NCBI RefSeq assembly: GCF_030285665.1
Contig: NZ_CP127295.1
Span: 4,836,001 to 4,900,000 of the forward strand
From: Amycolatopsis mongoliensis
GTDB taxonomy: Bacteria; Actinomycetota; Actinomycetes; Mycobacteriales; Pseudonocardiaceae
Reading direction: 5' to 3'
DNA length: 64,000 bases
Shown here: piece after piece, positions 37,291 to 46,721 of the stretch
Layout: each line of letters starts with the position of its first letter
How positions within the stretch are numbered: position 1 is the stretch's first letter
Program-made: the position numbers and the translations under genes
The notes under the pieces: model-generated
Told to the model about the DNA's origin: nothing
Seen by the model: the letters and a program-made list of their open reading frames with translations, nothing else
Database searches by the model: none

Positions 37291-40011
37291 ATGTCCAGAC
37301 CACTGCCGAGGTTCGCCGGACGGCTGCGCACGGCGGCGCTCGCCGCCCTCCTCCTGGGGGCCGGGCTCGCGGCACTGCCCGCGTCGCCGGCAAGCGCGGC
37401 CTCACCAGCCCTCACGCAGTACGTGAATCCCTTCATCGGCACGGACAACAGCAACTCCCCGAACCCCGTGCCCGGCGGCGCCGGCGGCAGCACGTACCCG
37501 GGCGCGGTCGTGCCCTTCGGGATGACGCAGTTCAGCCCGGACACCCCGACCGGGTCGCCGTCCGGCTACCGCTACAGCGACACCAGCATCGAGGAGTTCA
37601 GCCTCACCCACTTCAACGGCGCCGGCTGCCCCAACAACGAGGACCTCGGCCTGCTGCCGATCACCGGCGCGATCGGCACCTCGCCCGGCACCGGCTGGAC
37701 CGGCTACGCCGGCCGCTACACGAAAGCGAACGAGTCGGCCGCGCCCGGCTACTACAAGAACAAGCTCGACAACTACAACACGACCGTCGAGCTGTCCGCG
37801 ACCCAGCGGTCCGGCTTCATGAAGCTGACCTACCCGAACACCACGAGCGCGCGGCTGCTGGTCAACACCGGCCGCAGCGCGACCGGCAACCGCAACGGAA
37901 GCATCAGCATCAGTGGCAGCCAGCTCACCGGCTCGGTGACCGGTGGCGGCTTCTGCGGGTCGTCGAAGACCTACCAGATCTTCTACGTCGTCCAGTTCGA
38001 CCGCGCGCCCAGCGGCTTCGGCACCTGGCTCGGCGGCACGGTGACCGCCGGGTCCGCGAGCACCAGCGGCACGAACTCCGGCGGCTACGTCACCTTCGAC
38101 ACCTCTGCCAACACCACCGTGCAGGCGAAGGTCGGCATCTCCTTCGTCAGCCTGGCCAACGCACAGGCGAACCTCGCCGCCGAGAACCCCGGCTTCGACT
38201 TCGCCGGGATCCGCGCCGCCGCCGACACGAGCTGGAACACGATCCTCAACCGCGTCCAGGTGACCGGGGGCGCGGCCGCGGACCTGCAGAAGTTCTACAC
38301 GGCGCTCTACCACGTGTTCCAGAACCCGAACGTCGCCAGCGACACGAACGGCCAGTACCGCGGGTTCGACCAGGCGATCCACACCGCGTCGCACACCGTG
38401 TACCAGAACTACTCCGGCTGGGACATCTACCGGTCGTGGGCCGCGCTGATCGGGCTGGTCGCGCCCACCGAAGCGAGCGACATCGCGAAGTCGATGGTGC
38501 TGGACGGCCAGCAGGGCGGGTTGCTGCCCAAGTGGTCGCACAACAACAACGAGCACTTCGTGATGACCGGTGACCCCGGGCCGATCGTCGTCGGCAGCAT
38601 GTACGCCTTCGGGGTCCGCGGATTCGACACGGCGGCCGCGCTGACCCTGATGGACAAGAGCTCCAACGGCGGCACCACGCAGGGGCAGGCGATCCGCGGC
38701 CGCCAGTCCGGGTACGTCAGCCGGCACTACGTCACCGAGGACCCGTCGGACTCGCTCGAGTACTCGGCATCGGACTTCGCGGTGGCGCAGTTCGCGAAGG
38801 CCGTCGGCGACACGACGAAGTACACCACCTACATGCAGCGCGCCCAGTGGTGGCAGAACGTCTTCGGCACCGACTCCGGCTACATCCAGCCGCGGGGCAG
38901 CACCGGCACGTGGGCCTGGCCGGTCGTGCCGTCGAGCAACAGCGGCTACACCGAGGGCAACCCGTCGCAGTACACGTGGATGGTGCCCTACAACTACCAG
39001 GGCGTGATCAACCTGATGGGCGGGGCGACGACCGCCGTCCAGCGGTTGGACCACCACTTCACCCAGCTCAACGGCGGCCTCACCCAGCCGTACTTCTACA
39101 TCGGCAACGAGCCCGAGCACGGCGTGCCGTGGGCGTACAACTACGCCGCCCACCCGCAGGGCACCAGCTCGGCGGTGCGGCGCGTGATGAACGAGTCGTT
39201 CACCACCGGCGCGGGCGGCCTGCCCGGCAACGACGACCTCGGCGCGACGTCGGCGTGGTACGTCTTCGCCGCGCTGGGGATGTACCCGGCGACCCCGGGC
39301 GCAGACGTGCTGGCCCTGCACGGCCCGCTGTTCCCCTCGGTCTCGATCGTCCGCCCGAGCGGCACGATCCAGATCACCGGAAGCGGTGCTGGCCAAGGCG
39401 CGCAGTACGTGCAGGGCCTGAGCGTCAACGGCGTTTCGACGACCAAGTCGTGGATCCGCTACGGCGACATCGCGGGCGCGTCGACGCTGAACTACACGAT
39501 GGGCTCGTCGGCGAGCGCGTGGGGCACGACCGCGGCGGACGTCCCGCCGTCCTACAACGACGGGTTCACCCCGCCGCCCGCCGCGCCGGAGCTCGGCCCG
39601 AACCTGGCGCAGGGCAAGGCGGCCACTGGCTCGGCGGCGTGCAACTCGGCCGAGGGCGCGGCCAACGCGGTCGACGGCAGCCTGGCGAACAACAGCAAGT
39701 TCTGCAGCACCGCCGCCACGAAGTTCCTCCAGGTGGACCTCGGGTCGGTGCAGAACGTGTCGTCGTTCGTCGTCAAGCACGCCGGCCTCGGCGGTGAGAC
39801 CACGGCCTGGAACACCGGCGCCTTCACGATCCAGACGTCGACCGACGGCTCGACCTGGACGACGGTCGCCTCGGTGTCCGGTTCGCGGGCCAGCCGCACG
39901 TACCACCCGATCACGACCCGGTCGGCCCGGTACGTGAAGCTGAACCTCACCACCCCGGCCAACGACGGCAACGGCGCGGCCCGGATCTACGAGTTCGAGG
40001 TCTACCACTGA
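37291..40011 (+). CDS. secreted GH92 alpha-mannosidase with C-terminal F5/8C (CBM32-like) domain
   Basis: A 906-residue exported enzyme that should release mannose from alpha-linked mannosides or glycans. A signal peptide ends near ASPASAA (about residue 36). The GH92 domain (about 40-750) opens with YVNPFIGTDN and PGAVVPFGMTQFSPDTP; by family comparison Glu555 in YTEGNPSQYTW is the proton donor and Asp648/649 in GNDDLGATSAWYVF are at the base/metal site. From about residue 765 a discoidin-like carbohydrate-binding domain begins with NLAQGKAATGSAACNS and ends IYEFEVYH. ATG 37291 follows GGGAGAGGAA. Two LacI-type operators precede it. Confidence 0.95.
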   Translation: MSRPLPRFAGRLRTAALAALLLGAGLAALPASPASAASPALTQYVNPFIGTDNSNSPNPVPGGAGGSTYPGAVVPFGMTQFSPDTPTGSPSGYRYSDTSIEEFSLTHFNGAGCPNNEDLGLLPITGAIGTSPGTGWTGYAGRYTKANESAAPGYYKNKLDNYNTTVELSATQRSGFMKLTYPNTTSARLLVNTGRSATGNRNGSISISGSQLTGSVTGGGFCGSSKTYQIFYVVQFDRAPSGFGTWLGGTVTAGSASTSGTNSGGYVTFDTSANTTVQAKVGISFVSLANAQANLAAENPGFDFAGIRAAADTSWNTILNRVQVTGGAAADLQKFYTALYHVFQNPNVASDTNGQYRGFDQAIHTASHTVYQNYSGWDIYRSWAALIGLVAPTEASDIAKSMVLDGQQGGLLPKWSHNNNEHFVMTGDPGPIVVGSMYAFGVRGFDTAAALTLMDKSSNGGTTQGQAIRGRQSGYVSRHYVTEDPSDSLEYSASDFAVAQFAKAVGDTTKYTTYMQRAQWWQNVFGTDSGYIQPRGSTGTWAWPVVPSSNSGYTEGNPSQYTWMVPYNYQGVINLMGGATTAVQRLDHHFTQLNGGLTQPYFYIGNEPEHGVPWAYNYAAHPQGTSSAVRRVMNESFTTGAGGLPGNDDLGATSAWYVFAALGMYPATPGADVLALHGPLFPSVSIVRPSGTIQITGSGAGQGAQYVQGLSVNGVSTTKSWIRYGDIAGASTLNYTMGSSASAWGTTAADVPPSYNDGFTPPPAAPELGPNLAQGKAATGSAACNSAEGAANAVDGSLANNSKFCSTAATKFLQVDLGSVQNVSSFVVKHAGLGGETTAWNTGAFTIQTSTDGSTWTTVASVSGSRASRTYHPITTRSARYVKLNLTTPANDGNGAARIYEFEVYH

Positions 40012-40019
40012 CCCACCGG

Positions 40020-40063
40020 TCGTGAGTGGTTAGGGCGGTTAGAACCGCCCTAACCACTCACGA
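40020..40063. repeat. 44-bp hairpin element, copy B
   Basis: Arms of 21 nt around the 2-nt loop AG: TCGTGAGTG, variable 8-mer GTTAGGGC, GGTT, then the exact complement; flanking CCGG/CCGG extends pairing to 40016-40067. It lies 8 bases after the GH92 stop, and on the minus strand its TCG-TGA supplies the last Ser codon and stop of the GNAT gene. It can act as a terminator for both convergent genes. Confidence 0.92.
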
Positions 40064-40630
40064 CCGGGCTGCGGCAGACCACTCGTCGCGGGTGATCGCG
40101 TACTCGACTTCGCCGTGTTCGCTGCCCGGCGCCCGCTCGTGCTCCGGGAACTCCTCGAAGTACGTGCGGACGAACGTCATCCCCAGTTTCTCCATCACGC
40201 GGCGCGAGCGTTCGTTCACCGTCATCGTGAACGCCGTGACGCGGCGGACCCCCAGCTCCGTGAAGCCCTTGGCGAGCAGCGCCGCCGAGCCTTCGGTTCC
40301 GTAGCCCTTGCCCCAGGCCCGCTGGTGCAGCCGGTACCCCAGCTCCGGCTCGTCCGGCGGGTCCTGCGGGCGCGGGCGGAAATGGAACCACCCCAGGAAA
40401 TCACCGGTGCTCTTCTCGATCGCCGCCCAGAACCCGTAACCGGGGAAACGCTCGTAGTAACCGAGGAACGCGGGAAGATCCAGCGTGACGATCTCGGTGC
40501 GGTCGGCCGGCTGTCCCCCATTGAGGTACTTCATCACGGCCGGGTCGTCGTAGAGCTCGAAGAGCAAGTCGGCGTCGTTCTCGGTGAACCGGCGGAAGAT
40601 CAGCCGCTCGGTTTCGAGGAATACGTGCAT
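40058..40630 (-). CDS. RimJ/RimL-type GNAT acetyltransferase
   Basis: A 190-residue GNAT protein of the RimJ/RimL group, which acetylates protein N-termini or small amines. It begins MHVFLETERLIFRRFTENDADLLFELYDDPAVMKYL, typical of the group, and has ELGYRLHQRAWGKGYGTEGSAALL with the acetyl-CoA loop WGKGYGTE, then FTMTVNERSRRVMEKLGM. The substrate is unknown. ATG 40630. The C-terminus ends Arg-Ser-stop encoded by CGG TCG TGA, the last six bases of which belong to hairpin element B. Confidence 0.93.
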   Translation of the reverse strand: MHVFLETERLIFRRFTENDADLLFELYDDPAVMKYLNGGQPADRTEIVTLDLPAFLGYYERFPGYGFWAAIEKSTGDFLGWFHFRPRPQDPPDEPELGYRLHQRAWGKGYGTEGSAALLAKGFTELGVRRVTAFTMTVNERSRRVMEKLGMTFVRTYFEEFPEHERAPGSEHGEVEYAITRDEWSAAARS

Positions 40631-40670
40631 CGGGTGATGCTGTCAGTGACCCCAGTGCGTGGCAATGCAA

Positions 40671-40928
40671 TTACGCGGCGACGGCGAAGGCCTCGCCCAG
40701 CGCCAGCGAGCCGGCCCCGGTCAGCACGGCGGGCACGCGCTCGCCGCACTTGCCGGGACGGGCGGGTGCGATCAGGCCGAGCCGCGCGAGCCGGTGCACG
40801 GTGGACTGGTCGCAGCAGCTCAGGCCGTCGATGAACAGGTCGGGCTCGCAGCTGCAGCTGATCTCGGCGTGGCCCCCGGCCACGGCTCTCAACGTGGCCC
40901 GCTCACGGTGGTTCAGTTCCGTTGTCAT
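40671..40928 (-). CDS. small Cys-rich winged-helix-like protein, unknown function
   Basis: An 85-residue protein with five cysteines: C25 and C27 in ISCSCEPD, C38 and C39 in LSCCDQST, and C61 in GKCGER. The segment CDQSTVHRLARLGLIAPARPGKCGERVPAVLTGAGSLAL reads like a recognition helix followed by a wing, so a metal-binding or redox-responsive DNA-binding role is possible; this is inference. ATG 40928 has a good GGAGG seven bases upstream, which supports a real gene. It stands alone on the minus strand between the GNAT and Lrp genes. Confidence 0.72.
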   Translation of the reverse strand: MTTELNHRERATLRAVAGGHAEISCSCEPDLFIDGLSCCDQSTVHRLARLGLIAPARPGKCGERVPAVLTGAGSLALGEAFAVAA

Positions 40929-41053
40929 GGCGGTGCCTCCTTCCCGTCAGGGACTCATTAGACCGCCCACCACCGACATTTTCCGCCTTTGAGGGTGCGA
41001 ACCCGGGTATTTCAAGGGGAACACTTAGGGGTGGCGTGTCGCACTCACCAGGG

Positions 41054-41518
41054 TTACCCCGGCGGAAGTGGTCCAAGCGTCGTCTTGCGCAGGTGACGGA
41101 AAACGATCGACGTCCGGAATCCGACGATCTCCCGGCGCAGGGCCAGCCGGTCGGCCAGGAACGCGTGCAGCGCGTCGATGTCGGGCGTCGTCACTTCGAT
41201 CAGGAAATCGTCACTGCCCGCGGTCACGTACACCGAAAGCACCTCCGGCAGTTCCGAGATCGACCGCTGGAACTCGTCGATGACCGCCCGGCTCAGCGGC
41301 CGCACCTGCGCCGCGACGAGCGCCCGGACGCCGCGGTTGAGGCTCGCCAGGTCGATGTCGGCGTGGTAGCCGCGGATGACGCCCCGCTCGCGCAGCAGCC
41401 GGATGCGTTCGAGGCACGTCGAGGGCGCGATGCCGACCTTCCGGGCGATCTCCCGGTTGGTCTGCCGGGCGTCCTCCTGCAGGTGCCGCACGATCGCCGA
41501 ATCAAGTTCGTCCAGCAC
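41054..41518 (-). CDS. Lrp/AsnC-family regulator
   Basis: A 154-residue Lrp-type regulator. N-terminal HTH: LDELDSAIVRHLQEDARQTNREIARKVGIAPSTCLERIRLLRERGVIRGYHADID; C-terminal RAM ligand domain with VLSVYVTAGSDDFLIEVTTPD, where Gly-Ser-Asp-Asp is the effector-binding loop. Start GTG 41518. It is divergent from the amino-acid dehydrogenase gene with 77 bases between, containing a palindrome, and is adjacent to a branched-chain amino-acid transporter, so it most likely senses leucine, valine or a related amino acid. Confidence 0.94.
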   Translation of the reverse strand: MLDELDSAIVRHLQEDARQTNREIARKVGIAPSTCLERIRLLRERGVIRGYHADIDLASLNRGVRALVAAQVRPLSRAVIDEFQRSISELPEVLSVYVTAGSDDFLIEVTTPDIDALHAFLADRLALRREIVGFRTSIVFRHLRKTTLGPLPPG

Positions 41519-41536
41519 GGGAGCCTCCGGGGTCGT

Positions 41537-41553
41537 GCCGAATTTCGTTCGGC
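41537..41553. promoter_or_regulatory. candidate Lrp-type operator
   Basis: GCCGAA-TTTCG-TTCGGC is a perfect 6-bp inverted repeat with an AT-rich 5-bp centre, lying 18 bases before the Lrp start in the Lrp/dehydrogenase intergenic region. A second, imperfect inverted repeat built on two GTCGAC blocks follows at about 41560-41575. Both fit cooperative binding of an Lrp octamer, but this rests on position. Confidence 0.5.
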
Positions 41554-41595
41554 GACATGTCGACAGTGTCGACGTTCACCCTAACTTCAGTCGGT

Positions 41596-42630
41596 ATGAC
41601 CGCACATGAACAGCTCGTCGCCCGGCGTGGCCGTCGATCCGGCGTCACCACGATGGTCGCGATCCATTCGACCGCCCTCGGCCCGGCCGTCGGCGGCTGT
41701 CGCCTGAAGCCCTACGCCGACCTCACCCGGGCCGTCGACGACGTCCTGCGCCTGTCGGCCGCGATGACGGCGAAGTGCGCCGTCGCGGGGCTCGCGTTCG
41801 GCGGCGGCAAGAGCGTCATCGCGCTGGAGCCCGGCCGCGTCCTCTCGCCGGAGGAGCGCCGGGACGTCCTGCTCGACCACGCCGACCTGGTCGCCGAGTT
41901 CGGTGGCACCTACCTGGCCGGCCCGGACGTGGGCACCGGCCCGGCCGACATGCTGGTGCTGCGCGAGGTCTCGGCGTTCGCGTTCTGCACGCCCGAGTCC
42001 GCGGGCGGCACCGGCTCCTCCAGCGGCCCGACCGCCGTCGGTGTGCTGGCCGCCCTGCGAGCCGCGCTCGGCTCGCCGGACATGACCGGCCGCCGGGTGG
42101 TGATCAGCGGCTACGGCTCGGTCGGCGCACACCTCGCGGCGAGCCTGCACGCGAGCGGTGCCGACGTCGTCGTCTCCGACATCGACCCGGCGAAGCGCGC
42201 CGACGCCGAGAGCGGCGGGTTGACCTGGGTCGAGCCCGAGAAAGCGCTCACCCTGACCGCCGATGTGGTGATCCCGGCGGCGATCGGCGGGGTGCTGAGC
42301 CCCGAGACGGTGGCCCGGCTCGACACGCCGCTCGTCGTCGGCCCGGCCAACAACCAGCTCACCGACGACGCCGTCGCCGACGACCTCGCCGCCCGCGGTG
42401 TCCTGTGGGTCCCGGACTACGTGGCGAGCGCGGGCGGGATCCTCTACACGCTCTCGCGCGAAGCGGAGGGCCTGGACCACGACGCCGCGCTCGCCCGGGT
42501 CGAGACGATCGAACGGACCGTCGAGGACCTCCTGAAGGCCGCGCAGGCCAACGCGACCACCCCGCTGCACGAGGCGGCCGCGCTGGCCGGGCGACGGCTC
42601 ACTTCTGGTGCGGCGCCACGTACTCCTTAG
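41596..42630 (+). CDS. Leu/Phe/Val-type amino-acid dehydrogenase
   Basis: A 344-residue NAD-dependent oxidative deaminase of the leucine/valine/phenylalanine dehydrogenase group. The catalytic part has STALGPAVGGCRLKPY, K60 in AMTAKCAVAGLAFGGGKSVI (Lys72 in the GGGK) and YLAGPDVGTGPADM; the NAD domain has VVISGYGSVGAHLAASL and NNQLTDDAVADDLAARGVLWVPDYV. Valine dehydrogenase of streptomycetes is a good analogue; the exact amino acid is not fixed. ATG 41596. It overlaps the convergent livK-like gene by 32 bases and is divergent from the Lrp gene. Confidence 0.92.
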   Translation: MTAHEQLVARRGRRSGVTTMVAIHSTALGPAVGGCRLKPYADLTRAVDDVLRLSAAMTAKCAVAGLAFGGGKSVIALEPGRVLSPEERRDVLLDHADLVAEFGGTYLAGPDVGTGPADMLVLREVSAFAFCTPESAGGTGSSSGPTAVGVLAALRAALGSPDMTGRRVVISGYGSVGAHLAASLHASGADVVVSDIDPAKRADAESGGLTWVEPEKALTLTADVVIPAAIGGVLSPETVARLDTPLVVGPANNQLTDDAVADDLAARGVLWVPDYVASAGGILYTLSREAEGLDHDAALARVETIERTVEDLLKAAQANATTPLHEAAALAGRRLTSGAAPRTP

Positions 42631-43849
42631 CCTCGGGCGCTTCGAACAGCGGCTTGACGTACCGGACGCCGCCCTCGGCGGTGGCGTCCGGGGTCGCCGC
42701 GTACACCTGGCGCGTCGCCGGCGTCCCCGGCTTGGAGAAGTCGAGCGCCGCGACCAGGTTGTCGGTGTTCGCCGACGTCGTCTGCTTGAGCGCCGCGGCG
42801 ATGCCGTCGCGGGTCAGGTCCTTGTTGTCGCAGGCCTTCTTCAGCACCGCGCCCCACACCTCGCCGACGGCGTAACCGTAGGGAACACCACCGTTCGGCG
42901 TCTCCTTGTACGCCGCCTTGTACTTCGCCGCGACGTCCTTGGCCTTCGGCAGGTCGGCCGAGAACGGCACGCTGCTGGCGACGATCGTGAGCTTGTCGAG
43001 CGCCCCGGCGGCCGGGCTCTTGAGCAGCGCCGGGTCGAACGTCGGGTTGTTGCCCAGCACCGGCACGTTCAGCCCGAGCGCCTTGTTCGCAGCGACGGCG
43101 GACCCGGTCTGCGCGGGCGTGGTGGTCAGCGCGATCAGCTTCACCCCGGCGCCCTTGAGGCCGGTGACGACGTTGGTGAGGTCGCTGTCGGTCGAGGTGA
43201 TCTTCACCTCCTTGACCGTCAGGTTGTGCTTCTTCGCGTAGAACTGCGAACCGCGCAGGCCGTTCTTGCCGTACTCGCCGTCGATGTAGACGTGCGCGAT
43301 CGTGTCGCCGTCCTTGAGCTGCCCCTGCTCCTGCAGGTACGCCAGGCCGTCGATCATCTCCACGTCGTAGGTGGTGCCGACGATCATCACGTACGGGTTG
43401 TCGAGCAGCTCCGACGACCACGACGCGGGCGCGGCGACGGCCTTGTCGGTCGCCAGGTTCTGCTTCAGCGCGGCGACGACGGGCGAGCCGAGCAGCTGCA
43501 CGAACCCGAGCACCTTCGGCTCGATCTGCGGGTACAGCGTCTTCGCCGTGTCGGCCTTGTAGCCGTGGTCGACCTCTTCGAGCTTCACCTGCCGTCCGCA
43601 GACGCCGCCGGCGGCGTTGAAGTCCTTGGCCCACAGCTCGTTGCCCTGCGTGACGCCGAGGCCGAGGTTCTTGAAGACGCCGGACTTGTCGGTCATCACG
43701 CCGAGCGTCACCTCGGTGGCGGTCACCCCCTTGCCGGTCTTGACGCCCGAGCTGTCCGAGCCCGACGAGCCCGAGTCGCCCGCTTTCGTGCTGCAGCCGG
43801 CGAGGGTCAGGACGACCGCCAGCGTCACCGCCAGGTGTGTGCGTTTCAT
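42599..43849 (-). CDS. livK: branched-chain amino-acid ABC transporter, substrate-binding lipoprotein
   Basis: A 416-residue lipoprotein: signal sequence with lipobox LTLAGC (Cys19), a Ser/Gly linker, then a type I periplasmic binding fold (VTLGVMTDKSGVFKNLG, NAAGGVCGRQVKL, VLGFVQLLGSPVVAAL, NNPTFDPALL). ATG 43849 follows GGAGGAACC. It is the last gene of the liv operon and overlaps livM by 4 bases (ATGA). The ligand is probably a branched-chain amino acid or related compound. Confidence 0.93.
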   Translation of the reverse strand: MKRTHLAVTLAVVLTLAGCSTKAGDSGSSGSDSSGVKTGKGVTATEVTLGVMTDKSGVFKNLGLGVTQGNELWAKDFNAAGGVCGRQVKLEEVDHGYKADTAKTLYPQIEPKVLGFVQLLGSPVVAALKQNLATDKAVAAPASWSSELLDNPYVMIVGTTYDVEMIDGLAYLQEQGQLKDGDTIAHVYIDGEYGKNGLRGSQFYAKKHNLTVKEVKITSTDSDLTNVVTGLKGAGVKLIALTTTPAQTGSAVAANKALGLNVPVLGNNPTFDPALLKSPAAGALDKLTIVASSVPFSADLPKAKDVAAKYKAAYKETPNGGVPYGYAVGEVWGAVLKKACDNKDLTRDGIAAALKQTTSANTDNLVAALDFSKPGTPATRQVYAATPDATAEGGVRYVKPLFEAPEAKEYVAPHQK

Positions 43850-45021
43850 GGTTCCTCCGCGGGTTGACCGGGTTGACGGCGAAGACGTTTCTGCGTGATC
43901 CGGCGGCCGATCGCGGCGAGGCCGCCCGGCTCGAACAGCACGACGAGGATGATCGCGGCGCCGTAGACGAACGAGCTGACCAGGATCGGGGTCAGCGCGC
44001 CGTCGCCGGTGCCGGAGAACCAGCCGAGGTCGGCGGAGTACAGGGCGAGGACCTGCGGCAGGCCGTTGACGATCAGCGCGCCGACCAGCGCGCCGGGGAC
44101 CGAGCCGAGCCCGCCGATGATGACCATCGCGAGGTAGGCGATGGACACGTTGATGCCGTAGGTGCCGAACTCGCTCTCGTCCGGCTTGAGGATGTCGAAC
44201 CACAGCACGGTCATCGCGCCGGCGAGGCCGCCGTAGGCCGACGATACGGCGAACGCGCCCGCCTTGGCGCGCAGCACGCTGACCCCCATCACCGCGGCCG
44301 CGGCCTCGTTGTCGCGCACCGCGCGCCACGACCGGCCGACCCGGCCGCGGACGGCGCCGCGCGCGATCACGAACGCCAGCACGGTGAGCAGCAGGAACAG
44401 GTACCACGTGCGCTCGGCCTGCTGGATCGGCACGCCGAGCAGCGTGATCTGCGGGCCGTCGTTGGTGAAGGGGAAGCCGAACAGCGAGAACGGCGCGGGG
44501 GCGCGCCCGGTCGACGTCCCGCCGGTGAGCTCCTCGGCCGACTGCCCGAAGTAGAGGCCGAGGAACACCAGCGCCAGCGAGGCGACGCCGAGGTAGATCC
44601 CGCGCAGCCGCCCGGCCACCGGTGCGAAGGCCAGGCCCAGCAGTGCCGAGACGACCACCGCGCCGAGCAGCGACAGGCCGGGGTCCAGGCCGAAGCCGAC
44701 GACGCGGTCGTCGCCGGTGGGCCCGGAGAGCACGGTGTAGGCCGTGCCGCCGGCGAGCAGGAAGAACGCGTGCGCCAGCGAAAGCTGCCCGGCCTGCCCG
44801 ACCACAAGCGTCAGCCCGATCGCGCCGACCCCGCCGATCATCATGTACTGCCCGGCCTTGAGCCAGGCCGCGTCGAGGTAGAGCGGCAGGGCGAGCAGGA
44901 CGACCAGCAGCACGAGCCACGCGGCCCCGCGCACCAGCTTCGCCAGGTCGCGGTGCGGCTTGACCGGCGGCTCGCCGGCCGCGGGCGGGCTGTCCACTTC
45001 GGACACGGCGCTTTCAGACAC
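43846..45021 (-). CDS. livM: branched-chain amino-acid ABC transporter, LivM permease
   Basis: A 391-residue permease with about ten hydrophobic segments after a polar N-terminus. GLTLVVGQAGQLSLAHAFFLLAGG is the LivM signature, and GRSWRAVRDNEAAAAVMGVSVLRAKAGAFAVSS is the cytoplasmic coupling loop that contacts the ATPases (EAA-like). GGLGSVPGALVGALIVNGLP is conserved too. Start GTG 45021, overlapping the livH stop by 8 bases. It pairs with LivH at 45014-45892. Confidence 0.94.
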   Translation of the reverse strand: MSESAVSEVDSPPAAGEPPVKPHRDLAKLVRGAAWLVLLVVLLALPLYLDAAWLKAGQYMMIGGVGAIGLTLVVGQAGQLSLAHAFFLLAGGTAYTVLSGPTGDDRVVGFGLDPGLSLLGAVVVSALLGLAFAPVAGRLRGIYLGVASLALVFLGLYFGQSAEELTGGTSTGRAPAPFSLFGFPFTNDGPQITLLGVPIQQAERTWYLFLLLTVLAFVIARGAVRGRVGRSWRAVRDNEAAAAVMGVSVLRAKAGAFAVSSAYGGLAGAMTVLWFDILKPDESEFGTYGINVSIAYLAMVIIGGLGSVPGALVGALIVNGLPQVLALYSADLGWFSGTGDGALTPILVSSFVYGAAIILVVLFEPGGLAAIGRRITQKRLRRQPGQPAEEP

Positions 45022-45892
45022 GGGTTCGCTCCCTCGTGCCGAACAGCCCCGAGGGCCGCACCACCAGGACCACCAGCATCACGAGGAACACCGCGCTCTT
45101 CGAGAAGTCGAACGAGACGTACTGCGCGGACAGCGCTTCCACGAGCCCGACGACGAGGCCGCCGACCACCGCGCCCGCCGTCGAGTCGAGGCCGCCGAGG
45201 ATCGCCGCGGGAAAGGCCGCCAGCGCGATCGAGTGCGTCCCGCGCGAAAGCCCGGCGCCGGAGAAGTCCTGCGTCGCGATGAACAGCACGGCCACCCCGG
45301 CCAGCAGGCCGGCGACCAGCCAGGCCGTCGCGGTGACGCGGGAGCTGCGGATGCCCATCAGCGCGGCGGCTTCGCGGTTCTCCGCCTGCGCCCGCATCGC
45401 CACGCCCCAGTTCGAGTACTTGAAAGCCAGCCAGAACGCCGTGATGAGCACCGCGGCCACGCCGAGGGCGACCAGGTGCGTGCGGAACAGCGTGATCCCG
45501 CCGAGCTGGAACGGCTTCGCGTCCCAGGCGCCGCCGAGGAAGGGGAGCGTGACCCCGAGGCGGCGCACGATCTCCTCGGTGACGATCACGTCGACGCCGA
45601 TGGTGAGCAGGGCCAGGCTGTTCGCGTCGGCGTGCCGGGAGCGGGACAGCAGCAGCCGTTCCACGACCAGGCCGAGCAGCCCCGCCGAAACGATGCCGGC
45701 CAGGGACGCGCCCACCCAGCCCAGCGCGTCCCGTGTCACCACGACGAGGTAGCCGCCGAAGAGCACGAGCGAGCCGTGCGCGAAGTTGACCACTTCGGTG
45801 GCCTTGAAGATGATCACGAACCCCAGCGCCAGCAGCGCGAACACCGCGCCCTTGCCGAGCCCGTTCACCGTGAGCTGCAGGAATGTGTTCAC
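45014..45892 (-). CDS. livH: branched-chain amino-acid ABC transporter, LivH permease
   Basis: A 292-residue permease. It starts VNTFLQLTVNGLGKGAVFALLALGFVIIFKATEVVNFAHG, the LivH hallmark, and has the coupling loop WGVAMRAQAENREAAALMGIRSSRVTATAWLVAG and AFPAAILGGLDSTAGAVVGGLVVGL. GTG 45892 overlaps the livG stop as GTGA, which fixes the start. It forms the membrane channel with LivM. Confidence 0.95.
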   Translation of the reverse strand: MNTFLQLTVNGLGKGAVFALLALGFVIIFKATEVVNFAHGSLVLFGGYLVVVTRDALGWVGASLAGIVSAGLLGLVVERLLLSRSRHADANSLALLTIGVDVIVTEEIVRRLGVTLPFLGGAWDAKPFQLGGITLFRTHLVALGVAAVLITAFWLAFKYSNWGVAMRAQAENREAAALMGIRSSRVTATAWLVAGLLAGVAVLFIATQDFSGAGLSRGTHSIALAAFPAAILGGLDSTAGAVVGGLVVGLVEALSAQYVSFDFSKSAVFLVMLVVLVVRPSGLFGTRERTRV

Positions 45893-46721
45893 GCCGCCTC
45901 CGTGCCCAGGTAAGCCTTGATGACGTCCGGGTCGGCCTGGACCTGCGCCGGGGTGCCGTCGGCGATGCGGCGGCCGAAGTCGAGCACCGTGACCCGGTCG
46001 GCGATGCCCATCACCAGGCCCATGTCGTGCTCGACGAGCAGGATCGAGATGCCCAGCTCGGCGCGGATCCCGCTGATCGTGCCGGCCAGCTCCGCGGTCT
46101 CCGCCGCGTTCATCCCGGCGGCGGGTTCGTCGAGCAGGAGCAGCACCGGCTCGACGGCGAGCGCCCGGGCGAGGTCGACGCGCTTGACGACGCCGTAGGG
46201 CAGTGCGCCGACCGGAGCGTCGACGACCGCGTCGAGGCCGAGGAACGCGCAGATCTCGCGGGCGCGTTCGGCGTGCCGGCGTTCGGCGCGGACCGTCCAC
46301 GGCAGCCGGAGCCCGGCAGCGAGGAACCCGCCGCGGGTCAGCGCGTGGCGTCCGAGCATGACGTTGTCGAGCACGGTGGAGCCGGCCGACAGCGCGGCGT
46401 TCTGGAAGGACCGCCCGACGCCGAGCCCGGCGAGCTTGTGCGGGGCGAGCCCGGTGAGGTCGGTTTCGCCGAGCCGCACGCGGCCGGCGTTGGCCCGGTA
46501 GAGGCCGCTGATCACGTTGAAGCAGCTGGACTTCCCGGCGCCGTTCGGCCCGATCAGCGCGTGCAGCGAGCCGGGGGCGACGGTGAACGAGACGTCGTCG
46601 AGCGCGCGGATCCCGCCGAACCGCAGGGAAACGCCTTCGACGCACAGCTTTTCGGGGGTCCGGGTGGCGAAGCCCCCGGCCCGAGGCGAAGCCTCGGCCG
46701 GCACCGGCAGCTCCGGCGGCG

